Shown here one piece after another: positions 44,558 through 52,727 of a stretch of 64,000 nt of DNA; position 1 is the stretch's first letter; each line of letters begins with the position of its first letter. This stretch comes from Paenibacillus taiwanensis DSM 18679. Lineage in GTDB: Bacteria; Bacillota; Bacilli; Paenibacillales; Paenibacillaceae. Position numbers and translations under genes: made by a program. The notes beneath the pieces are model-generated. The model ran no database searches and was not told the origin of the DNA. It worked only from the letters and a program-made list of their open reading frames with translations. The stretch lies in assembly GCF_000425125.1 (NCBI RefSeq), contig NZ_AULE01000028.1, positions 1 to 64,000 on the forward strand, written 5' to 3'.

Positions 44558-45142
44558 ATGTGTAGTTTAAAAGAATATGTTTTCACGAGTGTAAGGGAAA
44601 GCATTTTATCTTGGGATGGCGATCTTCTGAGTGACATTTATGTTTTATCTTTTTATGTTGAAACCGAGGATGATGATTTAAGAAAACCAAGGCTAGTTTT
44701 TGGTTATAACACGGAAACGAATTACAAAGAGAACCTTACGAATGCATCGAATCGTGACGAAGCAAGGTGGAACTATGCTTTCTGGTTGCAGAATGAGGAA
44801 ATCATAATTGGTGATAATTACGAGGATGAGAACTTTGAAGCACTTATTCTAAGAGATCAATGGGTGAAGGATTCTAAATGGTACTATGGTGACGAATTGG
44901 AAGAAGACAATTTCGACAAAGCTATGGATTTAGGGCAGCAGATCGTTGCTGATTTTTATCAAATCGTCAAGGAAACGGTGAAAAGATTGCATAATGAGGG
45001 TATGATTAAGAGCGTGTTTGACAAAGACATACCTTTAATCATTCATGAGCTAGAATATGATGATGCAATTGCGGAGATAAACAAAGAAATTAACCCTAAG
45101 ATTTGTATTGATGAGTTTGTTGAATGGATTGACACTATGTAA
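44558..45142 (+). CDS. Acidic hypothetical protein, immunity-like
   Basis: A 194-aa acidic protein with AGGGGG before the ATG. It has LSDIYVLSFYVETEDDDLRK, ARWNYAFWLQNEEIIIGD and a long C-terminal helix region. No confident family; the general plan resembles DUF4303-type and other small immunity proteins. A terminator follows. The beginning of this gene and its 3' flank recur as a collapsed copy at 49583-49690. Confidence 0.6.
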   Translation: MCSLKEYVFTSVRESILSWDGDLLSDIYVLSFYVETEDDDLRKPRLVFGYNTETNYKENLTNASNRDEARWNYAFWLQNEEIIIGDNYEDENFEALILRDQWVKDSKWYYGDELEEDNFDKAMDLGQQIVADFYQIVKETVKRLHNEGMIKSVFDKDIPLIIHELEYDDAIAEINKEINPKICIDEFVEWIDTM

Positions 45143-45148
45143 TTACTG

Positions 45149-45177
45149 AAGAGATGGCATTAAGGTCATCTCTTTTT
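45149..45177 (+). terminator. Rho-independent terminator
   Basis: AAGAGATG at 45149-45156 and CATCTCTT at 45167-45174 form an 8-bp stem with a T tail, 7 bp after the stop. Confidence 0.85.
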
Positions 45178-45316
45178 GACAAGTTGTAAAATGAAGTGTG
45201 ACACCTTAATCAAAAGAAGCCCGTTGATCACAATTATTATGTTGGGCTTTGCCCTCAGCAGTGGAGGCTGAGAAGGATTGTCGGAAATAGCAAAGAGGGG
45301 CGCAGCCCCCTTTGCT

Positions 45317-46255
45317 TTATAATTTTTGATAGTGATTTAAGAGATTCTCTACTTTATCTTGGATCAGTTGCTTTAATGATTCAGGCTTTACAGATAAAAC
45401 ATAATTACCATATCTCATAAAATAATGAGCTATAAACGCTTCTTCTCCATGATTATAGGACCCGTTAATAACGGTTCTATTTCCATTTTCTATTTTCATA
45501 GAAGGATAATGTTCTTTATAATAAAGATCCTTTGCTTGTTCTACAATCTCTACTTCAAAATGAATACCCTTCTCAGATTGATACATTTCTAATGAACGAC
45601 TAACGAGTTCGTCAATAGAAAAGTGAGATTTGATTTCCTCTTCTTCTATAAAGGTTATTCTATCGCATCTGAAAACTCTATATTTATTAGTAGGTAACTC
45701 TATTCCTGCAGCATACCATTGACCAAACTTAGCGGAAATTTTGAAAAATTGAACATGGTAACTTGTTGTCTGATTATTTTTTACATATTGAATCTTACAA
45801 TTGCTCTCATTAAGAATGCTTTTTAGAATTTTATCTAAATAACGACTTACATGATGGTGCTGATATACTTCAAGCTGTAGCACTTTTTTCATTTTGTGAA
45901 TCTGCTCTATTTGTTCCTTAGAAAGGCAGTGTTCAAACTTTTCATTTAGCTTCGTGACACTTAAATGAAATGGTGTTGATTGATAAGATTCTAACGTCAA
46001 CATGGCAAAGTACAGCGCATACACTTCATCAATCGTAAAATTAATGGGGGACAACAATCTGTTTTTTAAGATGCCGTATCGCCCATGTCTGCCATGTTCT
46101 GAAAAAATAGGCATGCCTAACTGTTCTAATGAACTAATATCACGTAGAGCGGTACTTTTAGAAATATTGTATTTATCCATTAGGTCATGTAAATTAAAGA
46201 ACTCTCGACTGTTTAAGTATCTTATCATGTCATTTAATCTTTCTGATTTCTTCAT
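45317..46255 (-). CDS. DeoR-type HTH and WYL-domain regulator
   Basis: A 312-aa protein with an N-terminal winged helix (RLNDMIRYLNSREFFNLHDL, then ISKSTALRDISSLEQLGMPI) and a middle WYL-type domain (about 145-235). The WYL triad is seen as FGQWYAAGIEL. The C-terminal WCX-like extension follows. It is divergent from a VOC gene with an inverted repeat between them, so it probably controls that gene. AAGGAGG precedes the start on the minus strand. Confidence 0.87.
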   Translation of the reverse strand: MKKSERLNDMIRYLNSREFFNLHDLMDKYNISKSTALRDISSLEQLGMPIFSEHGRHGRYGILKNRLLSPINFTIDEVYALYFAMLTLESYQSTPFHLSVTKLNEKFEHCLSKEQIEQIHKMKKVLQLEVYQHHHVSRYLDKILKSILNESNCKIQYVKNNQTTSYHVQFFKISAKFGQWYAAGIELPTNKYRVFRCDRITFIEEEEIKSHFSIDELVSRSLEMYQSEKGIHFEVEIVEQAKDLYYKEHYPSMKIENGNRTVINGSYNHGEEAFIAHYFMRYGNYVLSVKPESLKQLIQDKVENLLNHYQKL

Positions 46256-46268
46256 CTGAAAACCTCCT

Positions 46269-46299
46269 TATAAAGGTGTCATGTTTTGATACCTTTATA
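46269..46299. promoter_or_regulatory. Putative operator between WYL regulator and VOC gene
   Basis: TATAAAGGTGTCA (46269-46281) and TGATACCTTTATA (46287-46299) form a 13-bp inverted repeat with one mismatch and a 5-nt centre in the 88-bp divergent spacer. Confidence 0.7.
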
Positions 46300-46343
46300 T
46301 ATTATGATGAGTTCAAGGTCATATATCAAAGGAGATTGATACC

Positions 46344-46793
46344 ATGAGTACAACACTAGAAGTCGCCATTTTCTTATCCATGAACGGAAAAGCACAAGAA
46401 GCGATACAGTTTTACAAAAACCATTTTAAAGCAGAGGAACTGTTGCTAGTTACCTATCAAGACATGGCAAGACGTGACAGTTCCATACAGCTTACAGATG
46501 AAAACAAAAATTATATTTCTCACTCTGTCTTATCCATCGGAAGAACAAAAGTAATGATAGCGGAAGATACTATGGATATCAGTGAACAATATACAGTTGG
46601 CAATAACACTTCATTATGTATTCAAAGTGCTGACGTAGAAGAAATTAAACATTTTTATAATAGCTTACTTACAGATGATAGAGTGAAAATTATTGTTCCT
46701 TTATCCCATAATTTGTTTAGCAAAGCATACGGTATTATTGAAGACCCGTTCGGTATTCAAATACAATTCATGTTTGATCATAGATTAAAATGA
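46344..46793 (+). CDS. VOC family protein (PhnB/glyoxalase-like)
   Basis: A 149-aa VOC-fold protein of the PhnB/3-demethylubiquinone-like group: AIFLSMNGKAQEAIQFYKNH at the start, IQSADVEEIKHFYNSLL in the middle and GIIEDPFGIQIQFMFD at the end. Members act as small metal-dependent enzymes or binding proteins; the ligand is not predictable. AAAGGAGAT precedes the ATG. It ends with a terminator and is probably controlled by the divergent WYL protein. Confidence 0.88.
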   Translation: MSTTLEVAIFLSMNGKAQEAIQFYKNHFKAEELLLVTYQDMARRDSSIQLTDENKNYISHSVLSIGRTKVMIAEDTMDISEQYTVGNNTSLCIQSADVEEIKHFYNSLLTDDRVKIIVPLSHNLFSKAYGIIEDPFGIQIQFMFDHRLK

Positions 46794-46824
46794 TGGGCAA
46801 ACATTGCTAATAGGAGTAAGACAG

Positions 46825-46852
46825 GAGGGCTGCTAGTAGCCCTCTTTTTTGC
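46825..46852 (+). terminator. Rho-independent terminator of the VOC gene
   Basis: GAGGGCT at 46825-46831 and AGCCCTC at 46838-46844, then TTTTTT. Confidence 0.88.
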
Positions 46853-47062
46853 TTTTATATAAACGACCTCTTAATCAGATGCTATAGTAATTACAAAAGC
46901 TATCTAATTACACCGTACAATAAGTCATCGGCAGACAATTATGAGAATGGATTAGTTGGTATCATTGATTGTGAAAAAGGTTTATTCGGTATTAAAGAGA
47001 ACTACAGGGAAAAGATGAAAATGAAGGTATTAGAACGAACCTATTTGAAGGGAGAAACAAAC

Positions 47063-47644
47063 ATGACAAAGGGAAATGACATCAGCAATAAGACGGAATT
47101 GTCGCCGGAACAACACGAGGGACTGCTCAAAGCTTTAAAAGCCCGTTTCGAGAAAAACATGAACCGCCATGAAGGGCAAGAATGGACTAACGTGCAAGCA
47201 AGGCTTGAAGCAAATGCAGAAAAGCTGTGGTCGCTTCATGAAATGGAAAGAACCGGCGGCGAGCCCGATGTTGTTGGGTATGACCATAAGACGGGCGAAT
47301 ACCTATTTTATGATTGTGTGGCGGAAAGTCCTAAAGGCCGCAGAAGCGTTTGTTATGATCGTGCAGCGCTGGAGTCAAGGAAAGAGCATAAACCGCAAAA
47401 CAATGCAGTTGATATGGCAGCCGACATGGGCATTGAGCTATTAACGGAAGAACAATACCGGGAACTGCAACAGCTTGGAAATTTCGATCTGAAAACATCA
47501 AGCTGGGTGGTAACACCTGCAAATATTAGAAATCTTGGCGGGGCCATCTTTTGTGATCGTCGCTATGACACGGTCTTTATGTACCACAATGGAGCAGAAT
47601 CCTACTATGCTGCAAGGGGCTTCCGCGGCTCGCTGAAAGTCTGA
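47063..47644 (+). CDS. DUF4256 family protein
   Basis: A 193-aa protein of the DUF4256 family: LLKALKARFEKNMNRHEGQE, EKLWSLHEMERTGGEPDVVG, ESPKGRRSVCYDRAALESRK and LGGAIFCDRRYDTVFMYHNG are family hallmarks. The function is unknown. The ATG at 47063 follows AAGGGAG; the frame is open for about 70 codons upstream without a site. The stop overlaps the next start (TGATG), so it is coupled to the AraC regulator. Confidence 0.88.
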   Translation: MTKGNDISNKTELSPEQHEGLLKALKARFEKNMNRHEGQEWTNVQARLEANAEKLWSLHEMERTGGEPDVVGYDHKTGEYLFYDCVAESPKGRRSVCYDRAALESRKEHKPQNNAVDMAADMGIELLTEEQYRELQQLGNFDLKTSSWVVTPANIRNLGGAIFCDRRYDTVFMYHNGAESYYAARGFRGSLKV

Positions 47645-48408
47645 TGATGATCTTGTATGGGGCGGAGCATCACTTGATGGTGATATCCAATACTATTGAT
47701 GCGGAACAACATCGGCATTCTTTTTTACAGGTGACCATTTCTTTAGAGGACGAATTGGCCATTGATGTAGAGGGACATAGCTTGAGTTGCTCCGGCATCA
47801 TGATCAATTCCAACGTGGTTCATCGGCTAAAAGGAGCGGGACACCCTTTAATGCTTCTTTTGATGGACAGCACCTCTGAGATGGCGGCAAGCTTTAAGCG
47901 ATATATAGAGGGCCATACATATTATGTATTTCCGCCGGGGATGATGGAGACTATTCGAGAATTTGTGCTAAAAGAGTATTTTGGCGTTAAGGATACGGAC
48001 AGCTATCTTATTTTTCTGGGACAACTGATGAAGCTAATGGGTGTGGAGCATGTAAATAAAGCTATTGTTGATCCGAGAATAAGAGAGTTTATACAGCTTA
48101 TAAAAGATTGCACCGACTCCGAGCACTCCGTAAGTTTATATGCCAGGCAAATGGGTTTGTCCAACAGCAGATTGTCGCATCTCTTTAAAGAAAATACAGG
48201 CATATCGCTTAGCGGATATATGCTGTTGCACAAGCTGCAGAAGGCAACTTATTTTATGTTTAAAGGGCTCAGCATTACGGATGCGGCTATGGCGGCGGGA
48301 TTTGACAGTCCGTCGCATTTAGCCGCCACCAGTAAGAGACTGCTGGGAATGACGGCGAAGGATATTCGCAAAGATAGCGTCTTTTTAAAAGTTTCCTGCC
48401 TGCATTAA
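47644..48408 (+). CDS. AraC family transcriptional regulator
   Basis: A 254-aa protein with an N-terminal cupin-like sensing domain (about 1-100) and two C-terminal helix-turn-helix units: VSLYARQMGLSNSRLSHLFK (near 160) and LSITDAAMAAGFDSPSHLAA (near 218). The final LLGMTAKDIRK segment is typical of the AraC C-terminus. Start overlaps the DUF4256 stop. It sits in a three-gene operon with DUF4256 and transglutaminase-like genes, which it may control. Confidence 0.88.
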   Translation: MMILYGAEHHLMVISNTIDAEQHRHSFLQVTISLEDELAIDVEGHSLSCSGIMINSNVVHRLKGAGHPLMLLLMDSTSEMAASFKRYIEGHTYYVFPPGMMETIREFVLKEYFGVKDTDSYLIFLGQLMKLMGVEHVNKAIVDPRIREFIQLIKDCTDSEHSVSLYARQMGLSNSRLSHLFKENTGISLSGYMLLHKLQKATYFMFKGLSITDAAMAAGFDSPSHLAATSKRLLGMTAKDIRKDSVFLKVSCLH

Positions 48409-48437
48409 CCGTACAATGGGTGCAGGAGGTGTTTTCA

Positions 48438-49136
48438 ATGAGAGCATACTTAAAGGAAACGGAATTGCTGAACTATTCTCATCCCCTGATCCGGCAAGTC
48501 ATTCACAGTCGCCAGTGGGATCGTATGTCCAGAAAGGAACAAATTCTTGGCATTTATAACTACGTCCGTGACGAAATCCTGTTCGGTTACAATAGGGCAG
48601 ATGATATTCCAGCATCGGAAGTATTGCAGAATGGCTATGGTCAGTGTAATACAAAGGGGGTGCTTTTTATGGCGTTGCTAAGGGCCGTGGGAGTGCCTTG
48701 CCGCATGCATGGATTTGCTATTGATAAAAAGCTGCAACAGGGAGCGATGAAAGGGTGGTATTACCAATTGTCGCCCCGAGAGATCGTTCACAGCTGGGTT
48801 GAAGTGCTTTATGAGGGCAAGTGGTTGAATATCGAAGGGTTTATACTGGATATTCCTTACTTGACCAAGCTTCAGCAAAAATTCAGACAGTGTTCGGGTT
48901 CATTTTGCGGTTACGGCGTCGCTACAAATCATTTTCAAAACCCGGAAATTTATTGGAATGAAAACGATACCTACGTGCAGAAAGAAGGAATCGTTCGGGA
49001 TTTTGGGATTTACGACAGTCCCGATGCCTTCTTCTCCGATCATCAACAAGGGCTCAGCCCGCTCAAGAAATCGATCTATAGCCGAATCGTTCGGCATCTG
49101 ATGAATCGAAATGTCAGCCGCATAAGGCAGGGGTAA
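48438..49136 (+). CDS. Transglutaminase-like cysteine protease-fold protein
   Basis: A 232-aa protein. The transglutaminase-like core has the Cys in NGYGQCNTKG (near 70), VPCRMHGF, the His in VHSWVEVLY (near 117) and an Asp in the ILDIPY segment (near 136), giving a possible Cys-His-Asp triad. It has no signal peptide, so it acts in the cytoplasm. The ATG at 48438 follows GGAGGTG. The substrate is unknown. Confidence 0.82.
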   Translation: MRAYLKETELLNYSHPLIRQVIHSRQWDRMSRKEQILGIYNYVRDEILFGYNRADDIPASEVLQNGYGQCNTKGVLFMALLRAVGVPCRMHGFAIDKKLQQGAMKGWYYQLSPREIVHSWVEVLYEGKWLNIEGFILDIPYLTKLQQKFRQCSGSFCGYGVATNHFQNPEIYWNENDTYVQKEGIVRDFGIYDSPDAFFSDHQQGLSPLKKSIYSRIVRHLMNRNVSRIRQG

Positions 49137-49257
49137 TGGAATGGCTTTGAGAAGTACATATTGATCGGGATAAATATCTCGCTCCTCTTGCCATAGCATG
49201 GGGCACGCCTTGCCGACGTGTATTTAGATTGAGATGTATTGGCGGAAATAGTAAGGA

Positions 49258-49280
49258 GGGGCGGAGAACCCCTCTTTTTG
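49258..49280 (+). terminator. Terminator-like hairpin after the transglutaminase-like gene
   Basis: GAGGGG and CCCCTC pair around CGGAGAA and are followed by TTTTT. The flanking GGCGGAAATAGTAAG resembles sequence at 45278-45292. Confidence 0.65.
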
Positions 49281-49582
49281 TTTGTCTAATTCAGTTTTAT
49301 TAAGTACCTATATTTCGCCTTTCTTCTATTCCAGAAGCCACCTAAAAAAGTGTAGTGAGGTTAATTTTGAATGAATGAGGTTATTAAAAAATTATGGATT
49401 GCCTAAAAGAAGGTTTAAATGAAGATCCTCCTTTATGAACCAATTACGGCAGATCTTGATAGAAACTGGATATAATGGAACCAATCTAGTAGATTTTGAT
49501 TTAGTTGAAAATCTTGAAAGATTTCATTAGCTAATTGTTTAGAAAAGTTGAAGTAGCTGTGGTAGGCGGGCGTCCATATAGA

Positions 49583-49690
49583 TCACGAGTGTAAGGGAAA
49601 GCATTTTATTTTAGGATGGAGATCTTTTGAGTGACATGTTTTATCCTATATGTTGAACACGAGGTTGGGCTTTGCCATTAGCAGTGGAGG
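49583..49690 (+). repeat. Internally deleted copy of the 44558-45142 gene region
   Basis: Bases 49583-49609 are identical (27 of 27) to 44583-44609 in the first codons of the acidic hypothetical gene. Similarity continues with small deletions to the GAGG at 49660, then jumps to TTGGGCTTTGCC and GCAGTGGAGG, which match the 3' flank at 45242-45268. The gene body between is missing. Confidence 0.85.
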
Positions 49691-49792
49691 TATTTTATTC
49701 CGACATAGAGGATTGGTGTTGATTATTGTATGATGGATAATAGAACAATCGCCTTAATTAGGTAGTAATTTATATAGAACAAGGAGTAGTAC

Positions 49793-50362
49793 ATGAGCTG
49801 GAGCAAATTGAAGCAAAATCTGGACAGTTTTTTATGTCCTGCGTTACAAGGAAGAGTTGAGTACCGTGCAACGAGCTATCGTTATTTACCCGATAAAGCA
49901 GGGCTTAGCTATTTGACAGTAGATAAAAAGAACGTATTTAATATGAGTGATACGACTACCTTAATCAGTTGGTACCAGACGGAACTAGAAATTAAAAATG
50001 ATACGAATATCCAAATTCCGATTAGTAATGAAGAAATTGAAGCCATCAGAAAAGAGACGAAGGGAACGGTGCCGGAGGATCGGCTAAAAGTAATTGCAAG
50101 AAATCGAAAAATAACAGTACATGCAAAAGAGCTTTTGTCGGCACAATCCTCTTTAAGCAAATCAAATTTTGTCGTTACAGCTAATAAGTTTCTGGCCACT
50201 TCTATTGAGGAAAGTATCGAGAGTGATGATATTTTATTAAATGTGTTGGCTTTGGTGGACAGACGAGTTGGCAAAAAGCGAATTATAAATATGAGCGAGA
50301 AGATAAGGTTAAAGCATCCCATTGTGCAATATTTTTATGAACTACGGCGTAGTACGTTGTAG
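49793..50362 (+). CDS. SF0329 family-like protein
   Basis: A 189-aa protein. It opens WSKLKQNLDSFLCPALQGRV and ends with the LNVLALVDRRVGKKRI segment; both are hallmarks of a small family found in Bacillus and relatives, annotated SF0329. The function is unknown, but members often occur beside toxin-immunity loci. AAGGAGTA precedes the ATG. A strong terminator follows. Confidence 0.72.
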   Translation: MSWSKLKQNLDSFLCPALQGRVEYRATSYRYLPDKAGLSYLTVDKKNVFNMSDTTTLISWYQTELEIKNDTNIQIPISNEEIEAIRKETKGTVPEDRLKVIARNRKITVHAKELLSAQSSLSKSNFVVTANKFLATSIEESIESDDILLNVLALVDRRVGKKRIINMSEKIRLKHPIVQYFYELRRSTL

Positions 50363-50441
50363 TAATATAGGACGTAATCTCCTATACAGCAAAGAGACTA
50401 GCGTTGAATACTGGCTGTATGATAATCCGATAAAACAAATC

Positions 50442-50472
50442 AATCCCCCCTCATTCAGAGGGGGGATTTTGT
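50442..50472 (+). terminator. Rho-independent terminator
   Basis: AATCCCCCCT at 50442-50451 and AGGGGGGATT at 50459-50468 with TTT following. Confidence 0.85.
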
Positions 50473-50477
50473 AAGGA

Positions 50478-51281
50478 GTGGTCAATATCCTCGCCAAAAA
50501 AACAATGCTTCTACTTTGTCTATCCTCCATGATCTTAATTTCAGGATGCTTTAGCAATTTACAACAAAATGAAAGCCGAGATATAAATGAGCAAGAAGTT
50601 TACAGAACTATTGAAGCATACATAGTGAAAGAAAGGCATTATTTGTTATACAACGTAGTGGAGGGTGAAAAGCAAAAAGAAATAGAGATTCAAGTGCCGT
50701 ATAAGATACAATCATTACAAATTAAAAAAATAACTCTTCTACAAGATAACAACGTTGTTTCCGAAGAACTGGATCAAGTGAAAACTCTAAACAATAAACT
50801 TACAATTAAAATGCCCTATTATATCCCACAGTTTAATCAAATGAAAGCAACATTAACGAATAATAAAATTATTACATTGAACATCGGTCAGTACACACTA
50901 GAAAATTTTACAGAGCACGATTTCAATCATAATAATATAAAGCCGATGCAAATAACAAATAATCACTTAAAGTTTCACAACGGAAAGCTCGAATCAACAA
51001 CAGAATTCGTAAAGAAAGACGAAACTGAAGTAGAGGTCAAAATTCCCGAAGCGGCACTTAAATATATAAAAAACATCCAATTTAACAGAGCAGAACAAAA
51101 TGGGAAGATTAAATACACTTTAAAGTGTGAGATTTCCCAATCTATATTAACAGACTATAATTTGGAATCTGCAGTAGTAGATATATCGATTGTACAGAAT
51201 GCAAACGAAAAAAAATGGAGTTTAATTAAAAGTAGCGTTCCTATTCAAACAATGGATTACCAAACAAAAACAAATGAGTAA
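50478..51281 (+). CDS. Lipoprotein of unknown function
   Basis: A 267-aa protein with a lipoprotein signal: positive start, hydrophobic stretch, lipobox LISGC with Cys at residue 24. The mature part is hydrophilic, Asn/Lys-rich and beta-strand-like, with two similar halves (EKQKEIEIQVPYKIQSLQIK and DETEVEVKIPEAALKYIKNI both follow an E-V-x-I-P-x-x-x-x-x-I pattern). The GTG start at 50478 overlaps its own AAGGAG, so the start is uncertain. No family recognised. Confidence 0.65.
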   Translation: MVNILAKKTMLLLCLSSMILISGCFSNLQQNESRDINEQEVYRTIEAYIVKERHYLLYNVVEGEKQKEIEIQVPYKIQSLQIKKITLLQDNNVVSEELDQVKTLNNKLTIKMPYYIPQFNQMKATLTNNKIITLNIGQYTLENFTEHDFNHNNIKPMQITNNHLKFHNGKLESTTEFVKKDETEVEVKIPEAALKYIKNIQFNRAEQNGKIKYTLKCEISQSILTDYNLESAVVDISIVQNANEKKWSLIKSSVPIQTMDYQTKTNE

Positions 51282-51483
51282 ACTGACTTTTATTCCAATT
51301 AAATAGGTGTAAAATTTAGAGACAAGTTCACCTTTCGCAAGTAGATCAGGCATAAGCCGCTCTCTACATTTGAAGAGAGGCTTGTCAGCCTCCCTTCAAT
51401 ATTTGCATTCATCCAATCGCATGTGTTGTTTAACGAAACGACCAGATTTATACGTACGAATCACATGTTATATGGCAAGCGGA

Positions 51484-52671
51484 TCATCTTGATCTGACAA
51501 ACCGTTGACCTGGCTCATAACTAAACAGCAGCATCGACAGGGCTAACATTGCACAAATCATATACATAATCGAGTAAGAGAACAGATCCGCGATAGGGCC
51601 CATAACAACTCCGCCCAGCGATACCCCCAAGTCAGCCGTCGCAATAAACAAGCCAACTAGCACATTACGGTTTTCCTGAGGTAATACAAAGGTCAAATAC
51701 GTGGTTAGCGTAGGATAGAGGAGTGCCTGAGCGATCCCCATCAGACCTGCGCCAGCATAAAAAAACATCACTCCACCTATAGCCGAAAAGCTTACCAATT
51801 GCGCGGCTACCGCTAAAATGAGCATCATCAACATAACAAAATTCGAGTGCCACTTTCCGTCCGAAGGAATTTTTTTTCTCAAGAAAAAACGTACGGCGAC
51901 AACGGTACCTGCCTGAATCATAAGATAAATGGCTGCATTTCCGCTGTCCATTTGCGCTGCATACAGTGGTATAAAGGTGGTCACTGCTCCAAATACAAGG
52001 GAAGAGGTGAGCATCAGGACGCTGCACTTCAATAAGTGCGGGTTTTTAACTAGTTGGCTAAAGGAGTTCAGCATTTCCGCTCCTTGCTTTGTCTGACCTT
52101 CAGATGTCACCACTTCTTGTTTATCCAACTTGGCGGTGTAACCAACGCTTCCTGTAAGGATGGCAAGTATGATCATCACGATCGTAAAAACGTGCATATC
52201 ACCAGTCTGCCAGATGCTTAAAGCGAGCAGGGGACCGATGATGCCCGGCATGGAAGCACAAAGAGAATACATCGAGATGCCTTGTGAACGATCCTTTTCT
52301 GGTAGGGCATCAACTATGCCAAGCTGCAAAGCCATTGAGAAAAAAGCAGTGCACACGCCTTGCAGCATACGCGCAACAAAATAGCCCCCTAAGCCGGTAA
52401 TGGTGTATAGCAGGAGAGCCAGCCCATTTACCGCAAGAATTGTGCGCAGCACCTGAATTGGTCCCCATTTTTGAATGATCAGGCCCGCCCACGGGCGAAG
52501 AAGCATCGTCGTAAACAAATACGCCCCCATAATAATACCGATCGTCGTATTGGTAGCTCCGAGTGATTCTCCTTTTAAAGGAATAATGACATTTAAGATG
52601 GCATTTGCACTAAAATATAAAAGGGTTAATACATATAACCGTACAAAAGGCCACGACAACGCTCCCTTCAA
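51484..52671 (-). CDS. cntE: Opine metallophore exporter, MFS family (CntE-like)
   Basis: A 395-aa 12-helix MFS transporter. It begins PFVRLYVLTLLYFSANAILN and has the loop 2-3 motif region LRPWAGLIIQKWG. It is the last gene of the nine-gene opine metallophore operon, after both ABC ATPase genes, the position of cntE in Staphylococcus aureus, where CntE exports staphylopine. The start is TTG at 52671 with AAGGAG about 8 nt upstream. Confidence 0.85.
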   Translation of the reverse strand: MKGALSWPFVRLYVLTLLYFSANAILNVIIPLKGESLGATNTTIGIIMGAYLFTTMLLRPWAGLIIQKWGPIQVLRTILAVNGLALLLYTITGLGGYFVARMLQGVCTAFFSMALQLGIVDALPEKDRSQGISMYSLCASMPGIIGPLLALSIWQTGDMHVFTIVMIILAILTGSVGYTAKLDKQEVVTSEGQTKQGAEMLNSFSQLVKNPHLLKCSVLMLTSSLVFGAVTTFIPLYAAQMDSGNAAIYLMIQAGTVVAVRFFLRKKIPSDGKWHSNFVMLMMLILAVAAQLVSFSAIGGVMFFYAGAGLMGIAQALLYPTLTTYLTFVLPQENRNVLVGLFIATADLGVSLGGVVMGPIADLFSYSIMYMICAMLALSMLLFSYEPGQRFVRSR

Positions 52672-52727
52672 AATGTATGCTCCTTCCGCTATTGTCTAAC
52701 TAGCGCTTTTATTTAAATACCGTTAAG

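Larger units (their letters stand above)
49137..49792. other. Gene graveyard with collapsed copies of island genes
   Basis: No intact gene. It holds a terminator-like repeat (49238-49278) similar to 45275-45313, a fragment like the 3' end of the acetyltransferase gene (near 49288-49320), a coding-like fragment near 49440-49525 reading LIETGYNGTNLVDFDLVENL, and a collapsed copy of 44583-45270 (49583-49690). Confidence 0.65.

Noticed and set aside
46856-47062. Open frame of about 70 codons running into the DUF4256 gene
   Set aside because: There is no start codon with a ribosome binding site until 47063; the upstream part looks like decayed coding sequence without a recognised family.
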